Assembly: GCA_035297265.1 (NCBI GenBank)
Contig: DATGZH010000060.1
Span: forward strand, 1 to 64,000
From: DATGZH01 sp035297265
Lineage (GTDB): Bacteria > Actinomycetota > Acidimicrobiia > Acidimicrobiales > RAAP-2
DNA: 64,000 bases
Direction: 5' to 3'
In this document: piece after piece, positions 12,993-21,753 of the stretch
Layout: the number at the start of each line of letters is the position of its first letter
Position numbering within the stretch: the first letter of the stretch is position 1
Notes under the pieces: generated by a model
Told to the model about the DNA's origin: nothing
Databases searched by the model: none
The model's input: only the letters and a program-made list of their open reading frames with translations
Translations under genes and position numbers: made by a program

Positions 12993-13032
12993 GGGATCGG
13001 TCGGCCGCGTGCGGCCCCCCCGGCACGACCGC

Positions 13033-13038
13033 TATACT
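13033..13038 (+). promoter_or_regulatory. candidate -10 element of the rpsL operon
   Basis: TATACT stands out in the 145-nt rpoC-rpsL gap, about 100 nt before rpsL. No good -35 lies 17-18 bases upstream. A short GGCCG/CGGCC hairpin (13003-13016) between the rpoC stop and this box could separate the transcripts. Confidence 0.35.
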
Positions 13039-13137
13039 GGGACTTCCCGTGTTGTGCCGCGCCTGAGCGACAGGGCACGGACCCGGTTCCGACCGGCGTG
13101 GTCCCACCCGGTAATCCCTTCTAGTTCGAGGTAGCGC

Positions 13138-13509
13138 GTGCCCACCATCGCCCAGCTGGTCCGCAAGGGACGGCAGGCCAAGGAGTCGAAGACCAAGACC
13201 CGGGCCCTCAAAGGCGCGCCCCAGCGGCGCGGCGTCTGCACGCGCGTGTACACGACCACGCCGAAGAAGCCGAACTCGGCCCTCCGCAAGGTGGCCCGGG
13301 TGCGCCTCACGAGCGGGGTCGAGGTGACGGCCTACATCCCCGGCGTCGGGCACAACCTCCAGGAGCACTCGATCGTCCTCGTCCGGGGGGGCCGGGTCCG
13401 GGACCTCCCGGGCGTCCGCTACAAGGTCATCCGGGGGGCCCTCGACACCTCCGGCGTCCGGGAGCGCAACCAGGCCCGCAGCCGCTACGGCGCCAAGAAG
13501 GAGTCCTGA
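13138..13509 (+). CDS. rpsL: 30S ribosomal protein S12
   Basis: S12 lies at the decoding centre and controls accuracy. The 123-residue product has TTPKKPNSALRKVARV and GVRYKVIRGALDTSGV, with the lysines whose replacement gives streptomycin resistance intact. GTG 13138 follows GAGGTAG. It opens the str-type cluster rpsL-rpsG-fusA-tuf and overlaps rpsG by one base (TGATG). Confidence 0.98.
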   Translation: MPTIAQLVRKGRQAKESKTKTRALKGAPQRRGVCTRVYTTTPKKPNSALRKVARVRLTSGVEVTAYIPGVGHNLQEHSIVLVRGGRVRDLPGVRYKVIRGALDTSGVRERNQARSRYGAKKES

Positions 13510-13979
13510 TGCCCCGGAACGGCCCCGCCACCCGTCGCGAGCTGCTCCCCGACCCGGTCCACCGGTCGGTCCTCGTCACCCAGGTGGTGAACAAGGTCCT
13601 CTCCCGGGGGAAGCGCACGCTCGCCGAGCAGATCGTCTACGGCTCCCTCGACCTCGTGGCCGAGCGGGGCGGGGCCGACCCGGTCGGCCTCCTGAAGCGC
13701 GCCGTCGAGAACACCCGGCCCGAGCTCGAGGTGAAGAGCCGTCGGGTCGGCGGCGCCACCTACCAGGTGCCCGTCGAGGTCCGTCCTCGCCGGGCCACCA
13801 CCCTCGCCATCCGCTGGTTGGTCGGGTTCGCCAGGCAGCGCCGTGAGAAGACCATGGCCGAGCGTCTGGCGGCCGAGATCCTCGACGCGGCGAACGGCCT
13901 CGGCGCGGCGGTCAAGCGCCGCGAGGACATGCACAAGATGGCCGAGTCGAACAAGGCCTTCGCGCACTACCGCTGGTAG
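13509..13979 (+). CDS. rpsG: 30S ribosomal protein S7
   Basis: S7 nucleates assembly of the 30S head and contacts E-site tRNA. The 156-residue product is full length, with the family region VGGATYQVPVEVRPRRATTLAIRW and a C-terminal helix ending KRREDMHKMAESNKAFAHYRW. ATG 13509 shares a base with the rpsL stop. fusA begins 50 nt downstream. Confidence 0.98.
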   Translation: MPRNGPATRRELLPDPVHRSVLVTQVVNKVLSRGKRTLAEQIVYGSLDLVAERGGADPVGLLKRAVENTRPELEVKSRRVGGATYQVPVEVRPRRATTLAIRWLVGFARQRREKTMAERLAAEILDAANGLGAAVKRREDMHKMAESNKAFAHYRW

Positions 13980-14029
13980 TCGCGCCGAACGGCCTCCCAA
14001 CACCGGTCCCGAGTCACAGGCAGAACGTC

Positions 14030-16129
14030 ATGGCAGAAGCCCTTCCCATTCGCGAGTTCCCGCTCGCCCGCACGCGCAACATCGGCATCATGGCCCACAT
14101 CGACGCGGGCAAGACCACGACGACCGAGCGGATCCTCTACTACACGGGGCGCAACTACAAGATCGGTGAGGTCCACGAGGGCGCCGCCACCATGGACTGG
14201 ATGGTCCAGGAGCAGGAGCGCGGCATCACGATCACCTCGGCCGCCACCACGTGCCGCTGGCGCGACACCTGGATCAACATCATCGACACCCCCGGCCACG
14301 TCGACTTCACCGTCGAGGTGGAGCGGTCGCTCCGCGTCCTCGACGGGGCGGTCGCCGTCTTCGACGCGGTGGCCGGCGTGGAGCCCCAGACCGAGACGGT
14401 GTGGCGCCAGGCCAACAAGTACCACGTGCCCCGGATCTGCTTCGTCAACAAGATGGACCGCATCGGAGCCGACTTCGGCCGCACGGTCGAGATGATCAGG
14501 GACCGCCTCGACGCCCGCCCGGCCGTCGTCCAGCTGCCCATCGGGGTGGAGGCCGACTTCCGGGGCGTGGTCGACGTGGTGGGCGAGAAGGCCCTCGTCT
14601 GGGAGGAGGGCATGGGGGAGCGCTGGCAGGAGGGCCCGGTGCCGGCCGAGCTGGACGCGGCCACCGAGAAGGCCCGCCACGAGCTGGTCGACGTGCTGTC
14701 CAACTACGACGACCGGATCATGGAGAAGTACCTGGCCGACGAGGCCATCACGGCCGAGGACCTCCGCCAGGCGCTGCGGGTGGCCACCCTGGCCAGCGAG
14801 GTCGTGCCCGTGCTCTGCGGCTCGGCGTTCAAGAACAAGGGCGTCCAGCCCATGCTCGACGCCGTCGTCGACTACCTGCCGAGCCCGCTCGACCTCCCGC
14901 CGACCGTGGGCATCCGCCCCGGCCACGAGGACGAGAAGCTGGAGCGCACCCCCGACGACGACGCGCCGTTCGCCGCCCTCGCCTTCAAGATCATGACCGA
15001 CCCCTACGTCGGCAAGCTCACCTACCTGCGGGTCTATTCGGGCACGCTCCGCAAGGGCGCCACCATCATCAACTCCAGCAAGGACAAGAAGGAGCGGGTC
15101 GGTCGGCTGCTGCAGATGCACGCCAACCACCGCGAGGACCAGGACGCCATCTTCGCCGGCGACATCGTGGCCGCCGTCGGGCTGAAGCAGACGACGACGG
15201 GCGACACCCTCTGTGACCCGGCCCACCCCATCGTGCTCGAGGCGCTCGAGTTCCCCGAGCCGGTCATCCACGTGGCCGTCGAGCCGAAGACCAAGGCCGA
15301 CCAGGACAAGCTCAGCAAGGCCCTCTACGCGCTCTCCGAGGAGGACCCGACCTTCCGCGTGCGCAGCGACGAGGAGACCGGCCAGACGGTCATCTCGGGC
15401 ATGGGCGAGCTCCACCTCGAGGTGCTCGTCGACCGGATGCTGCGGGAGTTCAGCGTCGACGCCAACGTCGGCAAGCCCCAGGTGGCCTACCGCGAGACGA
15501 TCAGGAAGCCCGCCCAGAAGGTGGAGGGCCGCTACGTCCGCCAGACCGGCGGCCGGGGCCAGTACGGGCACGTGGTCATCAACCTCGAGCCCACGGGGCC
15601 CGGCGGGGGCTACGAGTTCGTGGACCAGATCACCGGCGGGAAGATCCCGAAGGAGTACATCCCTTCGGTCGACGCCGGGATCCAAGAGGCCCTCACCTCA
15701 GGGGTGCTCGCCGGCTACCCGACCGTCGACGTGCGGGTCCTCCTCACTGACGGCTCGTACCACGACGTCGACTCCTCGGAGCTGGCGTACAAGATCGCCG
15801 GCTCGATGGCGGTGAAGGAGGCGGCCAAGCGGTCCTCCCCCGTGCTGCTCGAGCCGGTCATGTCGGTCGAGGTGGTCACCCCCGAGGATTACATGGGTGA
15901 CGTCATCGGCGACCTCTCGGCGAGGCGGGGCCGGGTCGAGGGGATGGAGCAGCGGGGCACCAGCTCGGTCGTGCGGGCGCAGGTACCGCTGGCCGACATG
16001 TTCGGCTACGCTACCGACCTGCGTTCGCGTACGCAGGGTCGTGCCACGTACACGATGCAGTTCCACGCCTACAACGAGGTGCCCGAGTCGATCGCCAAGG
16101 AGATCATCGCCCGGGCCCGCGGCGAGTAG
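14030..16129 (+). CDS. fusA: elongation factor G
   Basis: EF-G is the GTPase that drives translocation and, with RRF, ribosome recycling. The 699-residue product has P-loop AHIDAGKTT (residues 22-30), G3 DTPGHVDFT and G4 NKMD, then domains II to V ending in TDLRSRTQGRATYTMQF. Length and motifs are ordinary. ATG 14030 follows a weak ribosome binding site in a 50-nt gap after rpsG. Confidence 0.98.
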   Translation: MAEALPIREFPLARTRNIGIMAHIDAGKTTTTERILYYTGRNYKIGEVHEGAATMDWMVQEQERGITITSAATTCRWRDTWINIIDTPGHVDFTVEVERSLRVLDGAVAVFDAVAGVEPQTETVWRQANKYHVPRICFVNKMDRIGADFGRTVEMIRDRLDARPAVVQLPIGVEADFRGVVDVVGEKALVWEEGMGERWQEGPVPAELDAATEKARHELVDVLSNYDDRIMEKYLADEAITAEDLRQALRVATLASEVVPVLCGSAFKNKGVQPMLDAVVDYLPSPLDLPPTVGIRPGHEDEKLERTPDDDAPFAALAFKIMTDPYVGKLTYLRVYSGTLRKGATIINSSKDKKERVGRLLQMHANHREDQDAIFAGDIVAAVGLKQTTTGDTLCDPAHPIVLEALEFPEPVIHVAVEPKTKADQDKLSKALYALSEEDPTFRVRSDEETGQTVISGMGELHLEVLVDRMLREFSVDANVGKPQVAYRETIRKPAQKVEGRYVRQTGGRGQYGHVVINLEPTGPGGGYEFVDQITGGKIPKEYIPSVDAGIQEALTSGVLAGYPTVDVRVLLTDGSYHDVDSSELAYKIAGSMAVKEAAKRSSPVLLEPVMSVEVVTPEDYMGDVIGDLSARRGRVEGMEQRGTSSVVRAQVPLADMFGYATDLRSRTQGRATYTMQFHAYNEVPESIAKEIIARARGE

Positions 16130-16209
16130 GAGCGGCCGGAGGGACCGGCTCACACAGCAGGACACAGCCCGGCGCGCTGCCGGCGGCGGGAGGGCACGAC
16201 AGAGAGGAA

Positions 16210-16227
16210 GCGGCGGGCGACCGCCGC
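16210..16227 (+). promoter_or_regulatory. GNRA-capped hairpin in the tuf leader
   Basis: GCGGCGG and CCGCCGC form a perfect 7-bp stem closed by a GCGA tetraloop, 46 nt before the tuf start. The 144-nt fusA-tuf gap is otherwise GC-rich and unremarkable. The hairpin could stabilise the tuf mRNA or act in translational control; the role is not known. Confidence 0.4.
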
Positions 16228-16273
16228 AGCGGACCCGAAGGGGTACCGCTGGAGAAGAGGAGTAGCTGGGCGA

Positions 16274-17461
<1,188 letters not shown>

Positions 17462-17480
17462 AGGGAGTTCGGGGACCACC

Positions 17481-17807
17481 ATGGCCGACGGCCCGCGCCA
17501 GAAGATCCGCATCAGGCTGAAGGCCTACGACCACGAGATCCTCGACCAGTCCACCGAGAAGATCGTCCAGACGGTGCTCCGGACCCAGGCCAAGGTCCAG
17601 GGTCCGGTGCCGCTCCCGACGGACAAGCACCGCTACACGGTGATCCGCTCCCCGCACAAGTACAAGGACAGCCGGGAGCACTTCGAGATGCGGGTGCACA
17701 AGCGCCTGGTCGACATCGTCGAGCACACGCCCAAGACCGTCGACAGCCTCCAGCGGCTGGACCTGCCGGCGGGCGTGGACATCGAGATCAAGATCCAGAA
17801 CGCCTGA
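17481..17807 (+). CDS. rpsJ: 30S ribosomal protein S10
   Basis: S10 is part of the 30S head and the NusG/NusE partner in transcription. The 108-residue product has the usual KIRIRLKAYDHEILD start and the LPTDKHRYTVIRSPHKYKDSREHFE loop. ATG 17481 follows GGGAGTTCGGGG. Here rpsJ is attached to tuf and is separated from rplC by a 265-nt gap with a strong hairpin, whereas in most actinobacteria rpsJ-rplC is nearly continuous. Confidence 0.98.
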   Translation: MADGPRQKIRIRLKAYDHEILDQSTEKIVQTVLRTQAKVQGPVPLPTDKHRYTVIRSPHKYKDSREHFEMRVHKRLVDIVEHTPKTVDSLQRLDLPAGVDIEIKIQNA

Positions 17808-17814
17808 GGCCGTC

Positions 17815-17842
17815 GCTCCAGGCCCAGGACCTGGGCCGGAGC
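17815..17842 (+). terminator. hairpin just after rpsJ
   Basis: GCTCC-A-GGCCCA at 17815-17826 pairs with TGGGCC-GGAGC at 17832-17842, giving 11 bp with a single bulged A and a GGACC loop, 7 nt after the rpsJ stop. There is no U-run, but the stem is strong enough to be a terminator or RNA 3'-end of a tuf-rpsJ transcript. Confidence 0.55.
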
Positions 17843-17844
17843 GG

Positions 17845-17874
17845 GTGGCAGGGCGTCCTCTGATCGTGTAAATT
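17845..17874 (+). promoter_or_regulatory. candidate promoter for the rplC operon (GTGGCA-N18-TAAATT)
   Basis: GTGGCA at 17845-17850 and TAAATT at 17869-17874 lie 18 bases apart, immediately after the rpsJ hairpin. TAAATT is conspicuous in GC-rich surroundings. It would produce an mRNA with a leader of about 190 nt before rplC. Confidence 0.4.
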
Positions 17875-17993
17875 GCTCTGTCGGGCCGAATTCCGGCCCA
17901 CCGGCCGGGGACCGCTCCCCAGCCACCCAAACGGCGTGTTCGGGCGCCCGCGTCCTTGACCGGCAGCGGGGACCCCGGACCAAACCATTCGAG

Positions 17994-18022
17994 CGCTCCG
18001 TTCGGGTGTCCCGGACGGAGCG
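17994..18022 (+). promoter_or_regulatory. 13-bp hairpin in the rplC leader
   Basis: Positions 17994-18006 pair with 18010-18022 along 13 base pairs with a single G-U, closed by a TGT loop. It ends 50 nt before the rplC GTG. No U-run follows, so it may be an attenuator, a protein-binding leader or an mRNA-stability element rather than a plain terminator. In E. coli an S10 operon leader is bound by L4; this gap could hold an unrelated analogue. Confidence 0.55.
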
Positions 18023-18072
18023 TTGGCGTGCGCACGGTTCACCCGGCGCTCGACCAGGGAGACGTACAGCAC

Positions 18073-18735
18073 GTGGCAACCAAGGCGATCGTCGGCGAGA
18101 AGGTCGGCATGACCCAGGTCTGGGACGACCAGCACCGCGCCATCCCGGTGACGGTGCTGAAGGTCGCGCCGGTGCGCGTCGTCCAGGTGAAGACGCCCGA
18201 GCGGGAGGGTTACTCGGCCCTCCAGGTGACCTGGGGCTTCCGCCGGACCTCCACCCTCACGAAGCCCGAGCTCGGCCACTTCGAGCGGGCCGGGGTGGAC
18301 CCGGGCCGCAAGCTCATCGAGCTCCGCCTCGACGACACCAGCGCGTACGAGGTGGGCCAGGAGCTGACGGCCGAGCTGTGGGAGCCAGGCGCCCGGGTCG
18401 ACGCCATCGCCGTCAGCAAGGGCAAGGGCTTCGCCGGCGGCATGAAGCGCCACAACTTCAAGGGTCAAGGGGCGGCCCACGGGAACCACAAGCATCACCG
18501 GGCCCCTGGGTCCATCGGGGCCTGCGCCACCCCGTCCCGGGTGTTCAAGGGCACCCGGATGGCGGGGAGGATGGGCGGCCGCCAGGTGACGGCGCTCAAC
18601 CTCGAGGTGGTGCAGTCCGACCCCGAGCGAGAGCTCGTCCTCGTCAAGGGGGCCGTGCCGGGACCCCGGGGCGCCGTGGTGGTGCTCCGGGACTCCGTCA
18701 AGACCCCCCTGACCAAGGGCGGTGGGACCAGATGA
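18073..18735 (+). CDS. rplC: 50S ribosomal protein L3
   Basis: L3 is an early assembly protein whose loop reaches the peptidyl transferase centre. The 220-residue product from GTG 18073 begins ATKAIVGEKVGMTQVWDD and has the family signature KGKGFAGGMKRHNFKGQGAAHGN. The open frame extends upstream through the leader, but homology starts here. The stop overlaps the rplD ATG (ATGA). Confidence 0.97.
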   Translation: MATKAIVGEKVGMTQVWDDQHRAIPVTVLKVAPVRVVQVKTPEREGYSALQVTWGFRRTSTLTKPELGHFERAGVDPGRKLIELRLDDTSAYEVGQELTAELWEPGARVDAIAVSKGKGFAGGMKRHNFKGQGAAHGNHKHHRAPGSIGACATPSRVFKGTRMAGRMGGRQVTALNLEVVQSDPERELVLVKGAVPGPRGAVVVLRDSVKTPLTKGGGTR

Positions 18736-19577
18736 GCGCCCCGACCGAGGCGCCGCTCCACCGGGCACCGCGCCGCAAGGAGCGGCCCGAGCCGGTCACC
18801 CACACGGTGACGCGGCGCGATGTCGAGGGGAACGACCTCGGCGAGGTCGACCTCGAGCCCGGCGTCTTCGGCATCGAGCCGAACGAGTCGGTGCTGCACC
18901 AGGTGGTCACGGCCCAGCTCGCCGCGGCCCGGGCGGGCACGCACTCGACCCGGACACGGGCCGAGACCCGGGGTGGCGGGGCCAAGCCCTACCGCCAGAA
19001 GGGGACGGGCCGGGCCCGCCAGGGCTCCATCCGGGCGGCCCAGTTCGAGGGGGGTGGGGTGGCCCTCGGGCCCAAGCCCCGCAGCTACCGCCAGCGGACG
19101 CCCAAGAAGATGGTGCGCCTCGCCCTCTGCTCGGCCCTCTCCGACCGGGCGGCCGAGGGCCGGGTGGCCCTCGTCGACCAGTGGAGCTGGGAGGAGCCTC
19201 GCACGAAGAACGCCGTCGCCGCCCTCGAGGCCCTCGGGCTCTCCGGCCGGGTGCTCGTGGTGCTGACCCCCCACGACGAGGTGGCCGAGCGGTCCTTCGC
19301 CAACCTGCCCCGGGTGGCCACGCTCGCCGTCGGCGAGCTGAACGCCCACGACGTGGTGCGGGCCGATTGGGTGGTCTTCACCGACGAGACCCTGCCCGGG
19401 GCCCCGCCGGTGCCGGCCTTCGAAGAGATGGTCGTCGAGATCGTCGACGAGGAGACCGGCGAGGTCCACGTGGTCGACGAGGTGGTCGACGAGGAGACCG
19501 GCGAGGAGACCGAGCTCCAGGAGGTCGACTACGAGGAGACCGACGTCGACGAGGCCGACGGGGAGGAGGAGGGCTGA
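18732..19577 (+). CDS. rplD: 50S ribosomal protein L4 with acidic C-terminal tail
   Basis: L4 lines the exit tunnel and in some bacteria regulates the S10 operon. The core is recognisable from TRAETRGGGAKPYRQKGTGRAR (residues ~75-98) to the C-terminal Rossmann-like half. About 50 extra residues follow, with repeated VDEETGE units ending DEADGEEEG, making 281 residues against the usual 205-220. ATG 18732 overlaps the rplC stop and the last base is shared with rplW. Confidence 0.97.
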   Translation: MSAPTEAPLHRAPRRKERPEPVTHTVTRRDVEGNDLGEVDLEPGVFGIEPNESVLHQVVTAQLAAARAGTHSTRTRAETRGGGAKPYRQKGTGRARQGSIRAAQFEGGGVALGPKPRSYRQRTPKKMVRLALCSALSDRAAEGRVALVDQWSWEEPRTKNAVAALEALGLSGRVLVVLTPHDEVAERSFANLPRVATLAVGELNAHDVVRADWVVFTDETLPGAPPVPAFEEMVVEIVDEETGEVHVVDEVVDEETGEETELQEVDYEETDVDEADGEEEG

Positions 19578-19867
19578 TGCGAGACGCCACCACCATCCTC
19601 GTCCGGCCGGTCATCTCCGAGAAGACCTACGACCTCATGAACCACAACGTCTACGTCTTCGTCGTGGACCCCCGGGCCACCAAGATCGACGTGCGCAACG
19701 CCGTCGAGCGGGCCTTCGGCGTCCACGTGGAGAAGGTCAACACCCTCGTGCGCAAGGGGAAGGTGGTCCGGAACCGCCGCACGAACACGTCGGGACGACG
19801 TCCCGACACCAAGCGGGCCATGGTCACGCTCAAGCCCGGCGACAAGATCGACCTCTTCGAGAGCTGA
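19577..19867 (+). CDS. rplW: 50S ribosomal protein L23
   Basis: L23 sits at the tunnel exit and is the docking site for trigger factor and SRP. The 96-residue product has the standard opening (ILVRPVISEKTYDLM) and the FGVHVEKVNTLVRKGK strand. Start ATG 19577 overlaps the rplD stop (TGATG). No odd features. Confidence 0.97.
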   Translation: MRDATTILVRPVISEKTYDLMNHNVYVFVVDPRATKIDVRNAVERAFGVHVEKVNTLVRKGKVVRNRRTNTSGRRPDTKRAMVTLKPGDKIDLFES

Positions 19868-19874
19868 GAGACCG

Positions 19875-20711
19875 ATGCCACTCCGTTCACGCAAGCCTAC
19901 GAGTCCCGGCCGCCGGTTCCAGACGGTGTCGGACTTCGCCGAGATCACGCGGGACCGTCCCGAGCGCTCGCTCGTGGCTCCGTTGCCCGGCTCCGGCGGG
20001 CGCAACAACTACGGCCGCAAGACCTCGCGCCACCGGGGCGGGGGTCACAAGCGCCAGTACCGGATCGTGGACTTCCGCCGGGACAAGGACGGCGTGCCGG
20101 CCCGGGTGGCGGCCATCGAGTACGACCCGAACCGCAACGCCCGCATCGCCCTCCTCCACTACGCCGACGGCGAGAAGCGCTACATCCTCGCCCCGGCCCA
20201 CGTCGTCGTCGGCGACCGCCTCCAGAGCGGCCAGGGGGCCGAGATCCGGCCGGGCAACGCCCTCCCGATCCGCTACATCCCCGTCGGCTCGGTCATCCAC
20301 AACGTGGAGCTGCGCCCGGGCGGCGGCGGGAAGATGGCCCGCGGGGCCGGCATGAGCGTCCAGCTCGTGGCCAAGGAGGGCGGCTTCGCCACCCTGCGGC
20401 TCCCCTCGACCGAGATGCGCCGGGTGCCGATCGACTGCCGGGCCACCCTCGGCGTGGTCGGCAACCCCGAGGCCGAGCTGGTCAAGGTGGGCAAGGCCGG
20501 CCGCAACCGCTGGAAGGGCATCCGGCCGCAGACCCGCGGCGTGGCCATGAACCCGGTGGACCACCCGCTCGGCGGCGGCGAGGGCAAGTCCTCCGGCGGC
20601 CGCCACCCCGTCTCGCCGTGGGGGAAGCCCGAGGGACGGACGAGGGCCCGCAACAAGAAGTCTGACGCCATGATCGTGCGACGTCGCCGCAAGCGCGGGG
20701 CCCGGCGGTAG
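19875..20711 (+). CDS. rplB: 50S ribosomal protein L2
   Basis: L2 is required for subunit association and peptidyl transferase assembly. The 278-residue protein has GRNNYGRKTSRHRGGGHKR at ~47-65 and the near-invariant GVAMNPVDHPLGGGEGK segment that carries the functionally important histidine. Start ATG 19875, 7 nt after rplW. Confidence 0.98.
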   Translation: MPLRSRKPTSPGRRFQTVSDFAEITRDRPERSLVAPLPGSGGRNNYGRKTSRHRGGGHKRQYRIVDFRRDKDGVPARVAAIEYDPNRNARIALLHYADGEKRYILAPAHVVVGDRLQSGQGAEIRPGNALPIRYIPVGSVIHNVELRPGGGGKMARGAGMSVQLVAKEGGFATLRLPSTEMRRVPIDCRATLGVVGNPEAELVKVGKAGRNRWKGIRPQTRGVAMNPVDHPLGGGEGKSSGGRHPVSPWGKPEGRTRARNKKSDAMIVRRRRKRGARR

Positions 20712-20726
20712 GGAGGTCCGGTCAGC

Positions 20727-21005
20727 ATGCCGCGCAGCCTGAAGAAAGGCCCCTTCGTGGACGACCACCTGCTGAAGAAGGTGGACGCCCTCAACAGCAG
20801 CGGGGAGAAGCGGGTCGTCAAGACCTGGTCCCGTCGCTCGACCATCATCCCCGACATGGTCGGTCACACCATCGCCGTCCACGACGGGCGTCGGCACGTG
20901 CCGGTCTACGTGACCGAGTCGATGGTGGGCCACAAGCTGGGCGAGTTCGCGCCCACCCGCACCTTCCGCTACCACGCCGGCCAAGAGCGAGCCGGGAGGC
21001 GATGA
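20727..21005 (+). CDS. rpsS: 30S ribosomal protein S19
   Basis: S19 binds the 30S head near the A-site finger. The 92-residue product has MPRSLKKGPFVDDHLLKKV and the family motif TIAVHDGRRHVPVYV, then KLGEFAPTRTFRYH. ATG 20727 follows GGAGGTCCGG. rplV follows after one base. Confidence 0.98.
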   Translation: MPRSLKKGPFVDDHLLKKVDALNSSGEKRVVKTWSRRSTIIPDMVGHTIAVHDGRRHVPVYVTESMVGHKLGEFAPTRTFRYHAGQERAGRR

Positions 21006-21006
21006 C

Positions 21007-21753
21007 GTGCCCGGCGTGAAGACCAACGAGCGGCCCGGCACCCGGGCGGTCCTCCGGCACTGTCGTATGTCGGCCACGAAGGCCCGCCAGGTCCTCGACC
21101 TCATCCGGGGCCAGGAGGTCGGCCGGGCCAACGAGATCCTGGCCTCCACGCCCCGCGAGGCGGCGACGATCGTGGCCAAGCTCCTGAACTCGGCGCTGGC
21201 CAACGCCGTGCACAACGACGGGCTCGACGCCGAGGAGCTCTACGTGGCGGCGTGCTTCGCCGACGAGGGAGGGACGCTCAAGCGCTGGCGGCCCCGGGCC
21301 CGGGGGCGGGCCACCCGCATTCGCAAGCGCACCTGCCACATCACGATCATCGTGGCCCGGTTGCCCGAGGAGCGCCTCGAGCGGCTGCGGGCCCAGCGCG
21401 AGGCGGCCGGGGCCCAGCGCTCGCGCCGGGTGGCCGAGTCGCGGCGGCGGGCCGACCTGTCCGGCCGGCTGACCCGGCGCCGCCACGCCCGGGCCGAAGC
21501 CGAGGCGGCGGCGGCCGCCGAAGCCGAGGCGGCCGAGGAGGACGAGGAGTTCGAAGACGACGACGTCGTCGACGAGGACGAGATCGACGTCGAGGGCGCC
21601 ACCGACGAGGACGAGGACGAGGAAGACGCAGACGACGTCGAGGACGGGGACGACGACGACGACGACGAGGTGACCTCCGAGACGGAGGACGAGGTCGGCG
21701 ACGAGGCGGAGGACGAAGCCGGCGACGACGACGAAGAGGGCGAGGAGAAGTAG
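21007..21753 (+). CDS. rplV: 50S ribosomal protein L22 with very long Asp/Glu tail
   Basis: L22 lines the exit tunnel and contacts all 23S domains. Residues 1 to ~130 are a standard L22 (RMSATKARQVLDLIRG, then KRWRPRARGRATRIRKRTCHI). A basic linker rich in Arg follows, then ~75 residues that are almost only Asp, Glu, Ala and Val including a run of six Asp. Total length is 248 residues against the usual 110-130. GTG 21007 is the only start that fits; rpsC begins directly after the stop. Confidence 0.97.
   Translation: MPGVKTNERPGTRAVLRHCRMSATKARQVLDLIRGQEVGRANEILASTPREAATIVAKLLNSALANAVHNDGLDAEELYVAACFADEGGTLKRWRPRARGRATRIRKRTCHITIIVARLPEERLERLRAQREAAGAQRSRRVAESRRRADLSGRLTRRRHARAEAEAAAAAEAEAAEEDEEFEDDDVVDEDEIDVEGATDEDEDEEDADDVEDGDDDDDDEVTSETEDEVGDEAEDEAGDDDEEGEEK

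Noticed and set aside
13003..13016. A strong terminator after rpoC
   Set aside because: The GGCCG/CGGCC stem is only 5 bp and has no U-run; retained only as a remark.
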